Below are positions 46,771 through 58,065 of a stretch of 64,000 nucleotides of DNA, piece after piece. Position 1 is the stretch's first letter; every line of letters begins with the position of its first letter. The position numbers were made by a program, and so were the translations under genes. Source of the stretch: Stratiolaelaps scimitus (Eukaryota > Arthropoda > Arachnida > Mesostigmata > Laelapidae); assembly GCA_019614645.1 (NCBI GenBank), contig JABWDB010000038.1:2728001-2792000 (forward strand), in the 5' to 3' direction. Below the pieces are notes generated by a model. It saw nothing but the letters and a program-made list of their open reading frames with translations, did no database searches and was not told the origin of the DNA.

Positions 46771-46955
46771 CCGCTCATTCCGCCCGGTAGGAGGGGCTAC
46801 GAAGCGAACCCAGTGGGCGCAGCTTAGCTCCCTCGTATAAGCGCACCTCTCCATCCGGGGATGTTTTCCATCGTCTGGCGTATGTTCTTACTGACTACCA
46901 TAGATAGCAGTAACTACTCCTTAACCCTGTACTCTGCTCCTAAATAAACCTTATC
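46765..46955 (+). repeat. Copia 1 5' LTR
   Basis: It shares GTAGGAGGGGCTACG, CTTAGCTCC, TATAAGCGCACC and TAACTACTCCTTAACCCTG, then AAATAAACCTTA, with the copy at 50650. TATAAG and AATAAA are plausible promoter and poly(A) signals. Confidence 0.82.
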
Positions 46956-47160
46956 ACTAGTGAAAGGTGAGAGGTGTAAATTTTAGTGAGACCATAGTGA
47001 CCAGTGACTCAAAAGTGGCGGCGAAAGGTGAGCTCAGTGAAAGCATCGAGACTACCCAACAGATGCGCAGGGATCATCCCGTAAGAAACCACATGACCAG
47101 TCCGATGAGATCCAGAAGTACACAGAAGCTCACTTCAACAAGAGTGGAACTTCACTATAA

Positions 47161-47436
47161 GTGAGAAGCAGCATCGAGCTAATACCATCAGGATCGGAGG
47201 GAAATTTATACAGCAAAATGGCTACAGGCAACGAAACGTCCAGAAGCTCTCAGGCGACATGCAGCCGAACCAGCGATGGCACCATACGTCTCATGACAAA
47301 TTACGCGAACTTCAACCAATGGAGACTCAGCATGGAACTAGCGCTGAGGGAAGATGACGATGTCTGGAAGGTTGTAGCCGGCGAAACCAAACACCCGAAA
47401 CCAGCCCCACCCGCACATAATCTAACCCCTACATAA
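47161..47436 (+). pseudogene. Copia 1 gag start
   Basis: A 91-codon frame; the likely initiator is the internal Met of MATGNETSRSS. NYANFNQWRLSMELALRED is the typical Copia gag opening (N-x-x-W-x-x-x-ME). It ends early at TAA; the rest of gag and the zinc knuckle are gone. Confidence 0.7.
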
Positions 47437-47601
47437 AAGGAAGAAGAAAAGAAATATCAAATAACGAATCAAAAGACATTAAGAATTATGCTTCCCTCCT
47501 TACAACCAGGACTCATCCTTCTTGGGACCCACAGTAATAGTCTCAGTAGCAGCATACATATGGGAGAAAATAAAAAAAGCAGCTGAAAAAATCAAAAGGG
47601 C

Positions 47602-48132
47602 ATGAAGCAACGAAACCTCAGCCAACTTCTACATTTTCGCTATAATATAAAAAAAGACAACGGAAGAAAATTTCGAAAGGTTCGACAAATTAAGCCAAAA
47701 CACCGGCACTTATTCCGGAGACGACGCCCAGGTATGTTTCCTGCTTCTTTGCCTTCATCATGGCTACAAGTCGTAGTGAACATTATGCTGGCCGGAGATA
47801 GCGGACCAGTAAGATGCATTATAAACTGCGTGATCTTTGTACCGCGAATGAGGCGAAACCTGCTCTCATTCGCTCAACTGATCGATAACGGCTGGAAGAT
47901 CGCAGTCGACGAGGGTATGTTCATCCTGCAAAAAGGAACGAACGTCGTCAGAGACAAACGCGACGTAAATCTATTTAACGTCATACAATTGAAACTCGAC
48001 GCCGTCGACGTCGAATGCAGCAATGTAGAACCGACAGGCCTAGGCGAGCTTCACAAAGCCTTCGGACATATTGGACGCCATAAGTTGGTCGATTTCCTAA
48101 AGCACAAGGGCATCGACTACGTGGACGAGTAA
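47602..48132 (+). pseudogene. Copia 1 protease remnant and GAG-pre-integrase
   Basis: RNLLSFAQLIDNGWKIAVDE and LHKAFGHIGRHKLVDFL are the end of the protease region and the GAG-pre-integrase histidine block. The aspartate D-S/T-G triad is not visible, so the protease is truncated. A TAA at its end precedes the CxxC of the integrase zinc site. Confidence 0.75.
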
Positions 48133-48159
48133 ATCGATTGCACTGTATGCGATCAGGCG

Positions 48160-48657
48160 AAAATTAATCGAGCAACGTATTACCCAGAACCGGCGGATGC
48201 CCGAGCCACCGAGCTTGGACATGCACACATTGACCTATGCTCCATGGACGCAACCACTCTAGCGCAATTCATGTGCATCACCGATGAATATTCAAGGTAC
48301 GAACGCGTTTTCTTCCTAAAAGAAAAGTCTGAAGCAGCCAGAAAAATACGTGAGTATCTTCAATGGTTCAAGACTCAAACTGAACTACCAGTTCGCTTGT
48401 TCACGACGGACTCAGGTAAAGAATTCCAGAACCAGGAAGTTGAACGGATAGTGACCGAGGCCGGTGTTGAGTTAATCAGCAGCAACCCGTATCAACCACG
48501 CCTAAACGGTTTGGCCAAAAAGTCCAACATAGACCTTACTAAGCTTACTCGCGCAACGCTCATAGAAACTGGCCTACTCAAAAACCTCTGGGGTGAAACT
48601 ATACACGCAAATGAACGTCACGACAGTCCTAAAAGAAACAGAAATGACGCCATATGA
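48160..48657 (+). pseudogene. Copia 1 integrase core
   Basis: It reads HAHIDLCSM, FMCITDEYSRYERVFFLKEK and FTTDSGKEFQN, giving the first two catalytic Asp. The third motif, usually NGxxER, is NGLAKKSN with Lys in place of the catalytic Glu. The frame then shifts. It was therefore inactive even before the stops. Confidence 0.8.
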
Positions 48658-48753
48658 AATGATCCACGGCAGAACAGCCCGTACCAAAATGTCAGGTACT
48701 GCACCCCACGCAACGAAAAAATAAATTGAATCCCAAATCGCTATCAAGAAGAC

Positions 48754-49188
48754 ATGACCGGATACCGGATTTACCTCCTAATGGAGAGGAAAATAGTCCA
48801 CTCGGCAGACGTGATTTTTGAACGAAAAGTCTCGACCATCCAACACAGACCCCGAGAATATGACTCGACGAGCAAATTTGGTCAGTCTAAGAGCGACCAA
48901 AGAAACAACTCGACCGAAAAGGAAAGCCGCCTGTGCCCCGATGAACCAGGCGCGGTCAACGGTACTGAGCAACCAGCATCAGATAACGAGGACTGCGACA
49001 CGGGCCGCCCTCGCCAAAAGACCGACAACCCGCCAGAACCGGCACTAGAAGGACGACACGAGCCAGGAATCAACCGATCGGTCGATCCCACGCGGATCAG
49101 GTCGACTGCAGGAATTCAAAACCGAAGAACCGACAACTGTCCACGAAGCACTTATCACCTGATAGGCCCCAACGGGAAGAACCCATGA
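48754..49188 (+). pseudogene. Copia 1 integrase C-terminal linker
   Basis: It starts GYRIYLLMERKIVHSADVIF, the conserved end of the Copia integrase region, followed by a charged low-complexity stretch preceding RT. Confidence 0.65.
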
Positions 49189-49249
49189 CACAGGAACGGA
49201 ATAAATTTAAGACTAACAAGGTCTATAACGTCGCAGAGCTCCGCCAGGA

Positions 49250-49675
49250 GTGAAACCACTGAACAAACGCTGGAGGAAACTGGACGCAAATGGAAACACG
49301 GTAGCGCTAAAGGCACGTTGGGTGGCAAGGGGATTCTCCCAAGTAACTTTCAAGGACTTTCAGCCACATGAGATTTATGCCGCGGTGAGCCGTTTTGAAA
49401 CAATCCGCTTCCGCTACACAAACACTAAAAATCGTCGTGAACGCTTACTCGGATTCAGACTGGGCAGCAGACGTAGAAACGAGGAAGGGCCATACAGGCG
49501 AGTTGGTACCACTAGACGGATGTTCCATATCATGGAAGTCAAATCTTCAGTCCACCGTCCCGTTGAATACCTGTGAAGCGGAGTTAAAGACAGCAACCCA
49601 GACCAGCAAAACCCTTCGATGGATACAACAACTGTTGGGAGAGATCGGTTATGACATAAAGCCGTAGCTTTTCAT
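49250..49675 (+). pseudogene. Copia 1 RT stub joined to RNase H
   Basis: KARWVARGFSQ and AAVSRFETIR are the first RT blocks. They run directly into VVNAYSDSDWAADVETRKG, the RNase H start, so the whole catalytic RT (with its YVDD) is deleted. RNase H continues with SWKSNLQSTVPLNTCEAEL. Confidence 0.8.
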
Positions 49676-49797
49676 AGACAACACGGCCACCATAGCAATA
49701 ATTCTGTCCAAGCAATTACGAAGGCGCACAAAGCACTTAGAGCTGCGCCTATGCTTCAGTCGAGAGCTCCTCGACCAAGGGCTAATCAATTTTAAGT

Positions 49798-50569
49798 ATG
49801 TCGAAACATCGAATCAAAAGGTTAACTGTTTCACCAAGGCACAGAAGAAGCATTTTCTTAGTAAACCGTGACGCTATCAGCGTGTTTAAAATAGCGCACG
49901 ATGTGCCTCCAGCCGAAGATAACGCAGAGAAAGAAAAATCCCTGAAAAATGCACTGAATAAAGAAGAAAAGCCGAACCCACAGAGAGAAAAAGCGGACAC
50001 TGGTAGACAGGTCACTGGAGCTTCCCAAGGGTCTCGCAGACACCCTGCCATCCCACTAGTCTGCCAGTCGGTCATGGCAATGACTTTACTGTCGGTGGTG
50101 GCAGCCACCAAAGAACAGACTTATTTTGAGCATGACGCGGATTGTCCGTACATCTGTCGTAAAACTGGTGCCCTTGCAACATAGCTTACGACCGCGAATT
50201 CGACTCTTTCCCTAAGAGATGCGCACCGAGCGTCCAGGGCTGTGTCGAGGAGACATCTGAGCTATGCCTACAGGAACGCGAGGAGCCAACAAGCGGTTCT
50301 CATATTTTGGATCGCATATGCGAAGAAATCACCCTAAACACTCTCCCGCTGGCAAAACCTGCTCATGCTTGCTATGGCAGTGTGTCAGCGGAGTGACCAT
50401 CGCGATACCGATTTTCACAAACGGAGCGTACGCAGCTGTCGCGATGTACCGGGAAGATACAGACACTCGGGCACTCGGACGCGAAGGGCCCCTGAAAGCC
50501 CGTATCAGTAGACAATCGAGGAAATCGCCGACGTCGTTTCACATTGCCTGGATTAACCACATAACTTGA
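49798..50569 (+). pseudogene. Copia 1 C-terminal Cys-rich/membrane extension
   Basis: After RNase H comes a charged linker, a hydrophobic VMAMTLLSVVAA, and cysteine-rich sequence (DCPYIC, then across a frameshift KRC, a Cys six residues on, and ELCLQE). After another shift there is a hydrophobic stretch (GVTIAIPIFTNGAYAAVAMY) followed by acidic residues. It matches the same region of Copia element 2 in cysteine spacing. It is broken by at least two shifts. Confidence 0.65.
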
Positions 50570-50649
50570 GAGTGGGGGTGACGAGATATAAAAATCAGCA
50601 CGAAATATTGTCATACTGATATATATATATCTCATGCACTCAAGCCATG

Positions 50650-50838
50650 TGGTCACTTATCCCACCCCGTAGGAGGGGCTACGGAGGCAAACCCAGTGGA
50701 CGGAGCTTAGCTCCTTCATATAAGCGCACCGCTCCATCCGGGAGTGTGATCCACCGTCTGGTGTATGTCCCTAGTGACTACCATAGTCACCAGTAACTAC
50801 TCCTTAACCCTGCACTCTGCTCTTAAATAAACCTTACC
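50650..50838 (+). repeat. Copia 1 3' LTR
   Basis: It pairs with 46765-46955 with clear divergence. A purine run GAGAGTGGGGG at about 50569-50578 could be the polypurine tract, in which case the LTR would start at 50579. Confidence 0.8.
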
Positions 50839-50924
50839 GGTACCATCCTACTGAACTAGCGTTCTTTATTAGTATATAAGAAAACCTAGGTAACAGCTTA
50901 CGAATCTATCTTTGAACTCCACAC

Positions 50925-51032
50925 TCATATATGTAACACGCGACGCATGTGGCGAGTACACACACACACACTGGTGTAACGTATTACGCATGTATATAAC
51001 ACGCCACGCATGTGGCGAGTACACACACAGGT
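50925..51032. repeat. Tandem duplication of about 65 bp
   Basis: ACGCATGTGGCGAGTACACA occurs twice (about 50943 and 51006), each followed by CACA repeats, between the Copia LTR and the R1-type LINE. Confidence 0.8.
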
Positions 51033-51059
51033 GACCTAAGTTGGGAGACTTCTCCTTCC

Positions 51060-52579
51060 CTTGCGGAGTCATTGGATTCTCTCCTCAGTCTCTCGACTGT
51101 TTCCGCGTGTTTGCGCCTGCTATCCTGGATAGCCATATCTCTTGCCTCAAGAGCTCTGTATAGATTCCTGATTAAGCTCGGGAGCTGCTTCACTTCTGTC
51201 TTGGTGATTTTGTTTGCGAAGTGGTCTTTCAGCCCAGTCTTAAGTTTTTTCTGCAGCTGCCGTCACTTGTCCTCTTTGCTCCTCTTGATTAGAGGTACAA
51301 GCTTCTTCTTAGCCTCTTTGTATTGGTTGGGATCGGCCTGCCCCTCTTGCACTCTCGCCCTTTGTCGCATGAGGGTGTGCGGGGGTGTGAGGGGAGGGGG
51401 CTTGTGCAATTTCTTGGGTCCACCAGTACAGGGTGCATACAGGGTACGCTTGCTCTGGGGAGGCTGCTTGGCTCGCCTCGATCAGGGCCTTTGCCTTCTT
51501 TCCCTGCCCTCCTCTTCTCCTTGGGATCTTCGCCTCGGCTCTTCCATAAACTTCTCCTTTCCCATCGTACGCCATAGGTATCTGACTTCGACGGGAGGCT
51601 GTGACCGAACTTGCTGATAGACACCTTCGGCGTCCGCCCTGACTGTGAAGGAGATTTAGCGGTGGTCGTTGTGTTTTTCAACCTCTTCTTGCACTCGCCA
51701 GCCCTGGACCCCTGTTTGCCCATGCGTCCACACGTGAGGGTCAGGTCAAAGCGTGCCATCTGCACTTGGACTTGGCTCTGTTCCTCGACCACTCTGTACC
51801 TGTAGAAGGTAGGCTCTCTGTCTTGGTTCTGCACCACAATGTCGTGCCTTGCTATCCATCTTGAGATCTCTCTCCCTTTTTCTTCTTCCCGTTTGCTGCC
51901 CCATTCTGCAGATGACGCGTTGAAATATCCACAGATAACGCCGGGCTTCATGTTGGGCCCGCTCGCACTTCGGACATTTTTTTTCCATATCCTCGAGATA
52001 TTCGATAAAAGGGGCCAATGGGTCGATTTGGAGAAAAGTAGCAGCTGTAAAATACAGCGCCGTTCTGCAGCTCAACCCATGCGTATCCCTCACCTTTCCC
52101 CCTCTCCAAATTCTCGTTTCTTTGTTTCTCGGGTCTACCACACAGGTCGCCGAATCATGCCTGTCATCGAGCGCCCACTTCTCACCTCTTGCCAGGTCCG
52201 AGTTCGGTTCGCTCACGAGACAGATGTCCACCGCTTGTTGGGCCACAGTCACTTTGAGGAAGTCGTGCGCGGCCCTACAGCGGTTGAGGTTAATTTGGCG
52301 TACATTGACAATTGTTTTTTTCGTGACTGGGCTCATCGTTCTGCTCGCCTTGTGGGGCGTTGGTCTCCACACTTCCAGCTGTATTTCCTTTTCTGCCGTC
52401 GCAACTTGGGCGCCCCACTCCTCTTGAGTTGCCTCTCGTTGCTTTCTTCTCTTCTGTCTCTTCTTTGTCTTCTCTTCCTCCTTGGCGACTTCGATCATTA
52501 CCGGCCGGGCTTTGCGAATGGTTTTCGCCCTCTGTTTCCTAAGCTCCGCCACCTGTTCGCTGCGTTTCGGGTACTTCAT
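51060..52579 (-). pseudogene. R1-type ORF2: endonuclease and linker
   Basis: It opens with a basic leader, then VRQINLNRCRAAHDFL, DICLVSEPNSD and, after a shift, VICGYFNASSAEWGS, followed by PTFYRYR and FDLTLTC. These are the ordered motifs of an APE-like endonuclease of the R1 group (the usual GDFNA reads GYFNA). A later block KKLVPLIKRSKEDK fits the linker before RT. No RT motifs follow. Confidence 0.75.
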
Positions 52580-54210
52580 GTTGTTTGCCGCGTAGCCGCC
52601 TTCTTTGCAGGTGGGGTACCGTCTCGTCTCCGCCGTGCTGGCCTTGGCCCTGTGTCCCGGGGTGCTGCATTTGTAACATCTCGTCCCATCACTTTTGGCC
52701 TCCTTACATTCCTTGGCGATGTGTCCGTACCCTTGGCAATTGTAGCAGCTGGTTGGAGTAAACTTCTCGGTGATGCGCCATCGGAGCTACCCGCCCACCT
52801 GGATGCGGCTTCGAATTTCAGCCGGTATTCTGGCAGTCGCCTTCCGTAGGTGCATTTCGGCCGTCTAAGTGTCATAGTGCCCTTTCGCCATCTCCTTGAT
52901 CTTCCACATCTTCTTCTCCTCTTATGGCCGTAATGCAGCTATCGTTTCCCCTATATCATCTAGCGTCGTCGTCTCGTCGAGGTCCCTAATTATTAGGGGT
53001 GTGGTAATTCTGTGGGTAAGAGTGGTCGCGACCGCTTGCGCCTTCTCTAGCACTTCCTTTTGGAAAGCGAGCTTTCCTCCGTGTTTAGTTTCCCGCACTT
53101 GAACTCGCAACCCACCTTCGTTCGTCTTTTCTGTACGCTCTATGGAGACCCCGATCTCGCCTAGTCGTACATTGCCCTTCAGAGCTTTCATGACTTCACT
53201 GTAGGGTTTAACCTGCGCTTTGATCGCGTAGATCGTGATACTGTCACCGGGCTCTTTCTTGCTTTTGCTAGTGGGACGCCCGGTCGCGCTGTTGTCTTTC
53301 TTTCCTCCTTTTTTCACATATCTCTGTTTCGTATTCCGCTCTCTCCCAAGTGTGTGTGTACTCGAGGAATTTCCTTGCCGCTTCCGTGTCCAGCTCGCTC
53401 GGAAAGGCGAAGGTCACCTTTTTTGGCCCACCTCCATTTTGGTCGTAGCCCTCTGGAGAGCCTGCAGCAGACCTTGCCAGTCTCTATTTGCTCTCGGCCC
53501 TCTAACATTGCCCACTTTGACAATAGCCAGAGTCTTCCTCCTCCTGTCTCTTTGGTCACCGCTCGCTTCGTTGGGACTCTTCTCCTTCTGGAGCTTCTCT
53601 GCCAGCTTCGGCTAATTGCAGCTTGAGAGCCTCCGTTTCTCTCTCAAGGTCTCCTCTTTGTTCTCTCAGGATTCGGGTCCTCTGCTGCGTCAGCTTATGA
53701 GCTTCCTCCCTGAGGTCATCCAGTTTGGCTGTCCCTGTATCTGATTCGTCCGAGGGGCTCTTCTCTACCTGCCCCTTGATATTTACTCGGTGTTCTATTT
53801 CTAACTTCCTTCGCAACCCCTCTTCCTTAACGAGCGTCTGCATGGCTTTAAAAAGCATTTTGACGTTCGATTTTATATCGCACTGGGTCACCTTATGCTA
53901 ATTACACAGGGTATCACGCACTCCGTTAAACCTGGATACCTTCTCAATCGCTTCGTCATAGCCTGTGAGGTCTATTCCCAGTTCTTCCTTAGTTTCCTTT
54001 CGTCTCTTGTCTGCTGGCTTTATTTCGTCCAGATATGTTGGCGAAACCACCTCTTCGATTATTCTCTTCCTTTCCCTTGCTCTTAGGGGAGTCGTTTCTT
54101 TCCTCGTCTCCGTGGTATCTGTTGCATATTTCTCAATTGTACTTGAGTTTTGGCGCGTTGAGAGAGAGTTCGCTGTTTTGATAATCAGCTGTCCTGTGGC
54201 TAGCGGTTAA
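52560..54210 (-). pseudogene. R1-type ORF1 (gag-like)
   Basis: The N-terminal half is rich in Glu, Lys and Arg with heptad-like helices (LDDLREEAHKLTQQR). The middle (52922-53317) has the conserved gag region with KGNVRLGEIGVSIERTE and TTLTHRITTPLIIRDLDE. It ends in CCHC zinc knuckles (CYNCQGYGHIAKEC and CYKCSTPGHRAKA). Frame changes at about 53556, 53314 and 52920, plus one early stop, show decay. Confidence 0.78.
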
Positions 54211-54215
54211 CGTGG

Positions 54216-54690
54216 TATCGTTGCCGGCTAGCGCAGTCAAAGTTAGTCTGTGATTAGATTCAAGTCAACTAAGTCAACACGGGCGGCCTTACTTGCGTTT
54301 GTCCTCAATTTAGCTATAAAGTTTAAACTAGAGGACGTACAGGGAGCTGCCACCACGCCTTGGTTAGTGACTCTGCCTCCTAGTAAGTTACACCTCACTC
54401 TTGGCTTTCCCATATTCTCTCTTATGTAATAATTAACGTTTGGCTAAATAAATACCTACCTCTTCGTTGGATTGCTTTCTCACAGGAACCCTGTTTTCAT
54501 TATTTAGATAGCTTGCCTAATTTTTAGAAACTTAGTAGCAATCTGACAGTTAGATTCTCTATTTTCTCCATACCCCGTTATTATTATATTTATAACATTT
54601 AGCTCCCAACGCGTGGATAGTTAAGCCTCGATTAATATTTCGAGTCCAACGTGTGTTTCGCTCAGTCCCCACACAATTAGCCATGGCAGA
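54216..54690. other. Probable Pao 5' LTR/leader
   Basis: No gene. Position and composition (pyrimidine-rich, AATAAATACC near 54450) suit the LTR and leader of the Pao element. No second LTR is in the window to prove it. Confidence 0.45.
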
Positions 54691-54701
54691 GCGTTAAAAA
54701 T

Positions 54702-55525
54702 TTGAGAAGACCAGTGCGTGCCCAGATCACTGGCTTTGCCGAAGATTTAGGAAGATTCATCGACAAATTTAAATCTCTTTCTCCCAACGAAGCAGCTATA
54801 TCAATCCAAACTAAACTTGCCAAATATCATCGTTTAAAAAATAAGTTAGAAGAGTGTGATAAGAAATGCAGTGACGAGATGGATGACGACACTCCAGCGG
54901 AAGTTATAGCTAGAGAAAATGAGCATTACTAGGATAAATTAGACTTAGTTTTCGCACGGTTAAATCAATAACAAAACCGTTTGACGATCCATTGCTAAGA
55001 GTGAGGGTTTGGGGGATCAGAGTGCATTAATGCAAGTGCTGGAAAAGCTAGTAGAGCTCCAGAAAGTGCAAGTCAGTGCAGTGGGGCAAAGCCCTCAAGA
55101 TACATTGAAGGGTCTGGCCGCCTCTGTTCAAGTGAACAATTCAAGCATCAAGCTACCTGAGGCTAGGATAAAGCAATTCTGTGGCAACCAGACAGATTTT
55201 TTTTTCTTCAAGAAGTTCGTTCAAAAAGTTCGTCCACGAACAATCTTCGATTGGTGATCTGCACAAGCCTCAAATACTGCGAAGTCAACCACAAGGACCT
55301 GCAGCACGTTCAGTCTTGGAAATACCGTTAATCGAGGCAACGTATCAAGCGCTGAAGCGTCTCATCAAGAAATACGGGTGTGTCCAATCCATTATCTTTG
55401 GAATTTTTTCGAAAATCTTCGAGCTCCCCAAAGTAGTAAAAATTACTGAAGTGGAAAACTTGCAGGGAATGTTAGATAAGGTTAATAATTATATTGTTAC
55501 ATTTAAAATGTTAGATTTTATCTAA
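54702..55525 (+). pseudogene. Pao gag fragments
   Basis: The first frame has ITGFAEDLGRFIDKF and QTKLAKYHRLKNKLEECD, then a stop. The second has IKLPEARIKQFCGNQTDFF, equivalent to LPKLELPKFSGD of the Pao gag domain. The third continues LRSQPQGPAARSV and IPLIEATYQALKRLI. Two frameshifts (one near a T-run at 55197-55206) and stops mark it as dead. Confidence 0.78.
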
Positions 55526-55773
55526 ATCTACATAAGAAAGATTTATCTAATCTTTCTATGCTTGTTCCATGTATACTGCATTATTTAAGGCTACACACAC
55601 ACTTACACACATTAGCAGTGCGTTTTCTTGCCTCATTGAAGGAACAAGAATTAAATAATGAAGATGAATACCCAAACCTAGATCTGTTAGTGGATAAAAA
55701 TCTGGCAGAAAATTGTCTGGCTCAATTTTAGAAGCTGCGAGACTTTGTCGAGCACGAATTAGCCGCTAGGGAA

Positions 55774-56286
55774 ATGCAAAAGTCTCTCGGACTGAAGGAA
55801 GAGAGACCCCATGTCACTGAAGTGGTTCAGGAGAAGAAGCAAGTGCACACGGTCAATATCTGTCATCAAACCAGGCAAAAAATAGTAGATAAGAAAGCCA
55901 ACTGTTTGTTTTGCGCAGGTTATCATGACTCTGCAGCCTGTAATGACAGAAGCCTTACAATGGAGAATAGGGTTCAAAAGATTATTGTAACTGGAGTATG
56001 CAGAAAATGTTTATCCGATAGTCATTGGGCCAACAGGTGTAATAGGAAATTTAAATGTAAAAAATGTAGCGGAGATCATTTATTGATATTATGTAATAAA
56101 CCTCAAGCTACTACATTAACCCTCGCTGTTAGTACTATGGGCCTACTACCTACAGGCTATTGCAATGCTATTGGGGCTAGATTTTTGTCAGACGGAGGTT
56201 CACAAAGAAGCCTTATTACCCGCAAATTAGCTAATATGATTAGGGCTAAACCATGTAAACATGCATATTGTAGTGTCGTTAAATAA
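55774..56286 (+). pseudogene. Pao zinc knuckles and protease start
   Basis: It encodes CLFCAGYHDSAACND, CRKCLSDSHWANRC and CKKCSGDHLLILC, the Pao-type knuckle series. It then reads GARFLSDGGSQRSLITRKLA, where D-G-G-S-Q holds the aspartic protease site (normally LLDSGSQ). The frame ends shortly after, at the Gypsy insertion. Confidence 0.82.
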
Positions 56287-56292
56287 AGATTA

Positions 56293-56434
56293 TGGCTATC
56301 CGAACATCATCATGCCGTTCCGTCTTTTAAGTGTTCCCGTGGGTGGTGTTCGATAATAAAGAAACATTCAGTCAGTCAGTCACACCCAGTGAACATCATC
56401 GAACTCAATGAAACTGAACAACATAGACATAACA
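56293..56434 (+). repeat. Gypsy 5' LTR
   Basis: It starts TGG and probably ends TAACA at 56434, just before TTGGCGC, a plausible primer-binding site. It includes AATAAAGAAACATTCAGTCA with a poly(A)-like signal. Only the first 122 bases are also present at the 3' end, because of the later insertion. Confidence 0.8.
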
Positions 56435-56581
56435 ATTGGCGCAATCGACAAGATTGACGTGCATGTGTGTGTGAATGTTAATAAAACATCTGCCGTCAGT
56501 AAAGTAGACTGAGCCGAAAAGGCTAGGATTTTGTGGTAGTTTTGTCGCGATTGCTGACGACACGTTGACACAGCTACCACG

Positions 56582-57080
56582 ATGTCGTCGGGTCCGCCAC
56601 CTCCAGATCCATTCCTTCCTTGCCGCGACCCCCTGTTATTCCCTTTGAAGATTTCGATGTTTGAAGTCTATTTGGAGGCCAGTGGACTAGATAAATCCTC
56701 AGACAGCCGAAAACTTTCGCTGTTGCTGTCATGCCTAAATACTGAAGGGTTCGCGCAATTTAAGGCGATAGAGGATCAAGAAGTCTCTGTGCCGGAAGAC
56801 ACCAAGTCACCGCTATATGACGCTGCGGTTCTCCTTCTGCGAGCTCGTTTTGTTTCAAGTTCGGGGGTGACGGCCGCGCACGCGGAATTTCTTCGACGTT
56901 CGTTTCGCGCAGGCGAAGATGTAGTCGAGTACGTGGCTGCCCTTTTGAACATTGGCAAGAACTGCAGGTTCGACAAGTTCAATTTGGACCAAGCAGTAGT
57001 GACAATGTTGATCATGAATGTACCTATGATCATGTCCGTCGGGCGTTGTTACGCGAGAAGTCGACAGAACTGACGCTGGA
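56582..57080 (+). pseudogene. Gypsy gag
   Basis: It starts ATG TCG TCG GGT, with a proline-rich opening, FEVYLEASGLDKSSDSRKLS and a retrotransposon-gag-like helical region (AEFLRRSFRAGEDVVEYVAA). It ends in a TGA, after which the coding line continues in another frame. Confidence 0.75.
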
Positions 57081-57100
57081 GAAGGCTCTTAGCTGAGCAG

Positions 57101-57814
57101 GTGGATCGAAAGTCGGCGGAGGTGAACCGTTTTGCCGTTAGTGACGCTTCTGGGTCGGCAGCTGCAATGTTGCGACACCAGGTCAATACAATGAGCAAGA
57201 TCAGTTCTGACAACGAAAATCGCCAGCGTTTCGAAGATAATATGTCGACCGTGGACGATACAGTGTGCGACGAGCAGCAGGAGTTGCCGGCTGAGGAGGT
57301 GGATATGATACGTCGACAGGCCAGTTGGCAGAGAGGTGGCCGACGAAGAACTCGTTGGGGCTCTTTGGGTGCCCGCAACACCACCACCACAGGCCAACGG
57401 AAAGAGTTCAACAATGATAACAAGGGCCGAGCGATTGGTCGATGTGCACGCTGTACGAGTTCGCGACATACAGCCCAGGATACAATATGTCCCGCATTAA
57501 ACGCTGTTTGTCGAAACTGTCGTGAATATGGCCACTATGGAATCGTGTGTGCAGAATGGAAGAAGATTTCGTCGTTGACAGTAAATGATGATGAAATGAA
57601 TGAGCATATTGTTTATGTCTACTCAGTACGTTTTCTTTCGGATGAACGGGTATCATGTACAGTTAGGGTAGACAACACTGATGTTATATTTATGGTAGAT
57701 TCTGGTGCAACAGCGACTATCTTAGGTATAAAAGATAGCATAAAGTACTTGCATAAATTGCGTCCCGCTAGCAAACGTTTGGTTGCATATACTGGTGAAC
57801 TAATTAAAGCTTAA
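57101..57814 (+). pseudogene. Gypsy zinc knuckles and protease
   Basis: It has knuckles (CARCTSSRHTAQDTIC and CRNCREYGHYGIVC) and then the protease site VIFMVDSGATATIL, the D-S-G-A motif intact. A TAA follows and a frame change leads into RT. Confidence 0.82.
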
Positions 57815-58065
57815 GGGGAAATTGATGTTGATTTGGCATTTGAGGGACGAAGGACACGAAGTACTTGTAGTAAACAAGGGACAGTCAGTTTTAGGTATGG
57901 ACGCGTTGCGTGCTCTTTGCATGAATATTGATTGTAAAAGGGGTCATTGTTGGGTTTTTGCTGTGGATGAGGTTAAATTGCCAGGCCATTTGAAACGTTT
58001 TCAAAATTTATTTGGTGGTAGTCTGGCAAAACTTTAGAGTTACAGTCACATTATGAGTACGAAAA

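Larger units (their letters stand above)
46765..50838 (+). mobile_element. Ty1/Copia element 1, internally deleted
   Basis: LTRs of roughly 185-190 bp (about 46765-46955 and 50650-50838) enclose fragments in Copia order: gag, protease remnant, integrase, RT stub, RNase H and a cysteine-rich/membrane extension. Nearly all of the RT palm is missing, and the frames are broken by stops and shifts. The exact LTR edges are uncertain, because the 5' one merges with the minisatellite. Confidence 0.85.
51040..54215 (-). mobile_element. R1-clade LINE, 3'-truncated
   Basis: Read on minus from about 54215 down: a gag-like ORF1 with coiled-coil and zinc knuckles, then ORF2 with an APE-type endonuclease and the K-RSK linker. 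RT is absent, so the element ends at about 51050 beside a tandem duplication. Several stops and shifts are present. Confidence 0.78.
54690..56292 (+). mobile_element. BEL/Pao element, truncated in protease
   Basis: Pao-type gag, zinc knuckles and the start of an aspartic protease are followed directly by a Gypsy LTR at 56293, so RT, RNase H and integrase are missing here. The order and motifs are typical, but the frames are broken. Confidence 0.8.

Noticed and set aside
51839..52849. 336-codon plus-strand open frame
   Set aside because: Antisense of the R1-type ORF1/ORF2, whose zinc knuckles and endonuclease motifs are on minus.
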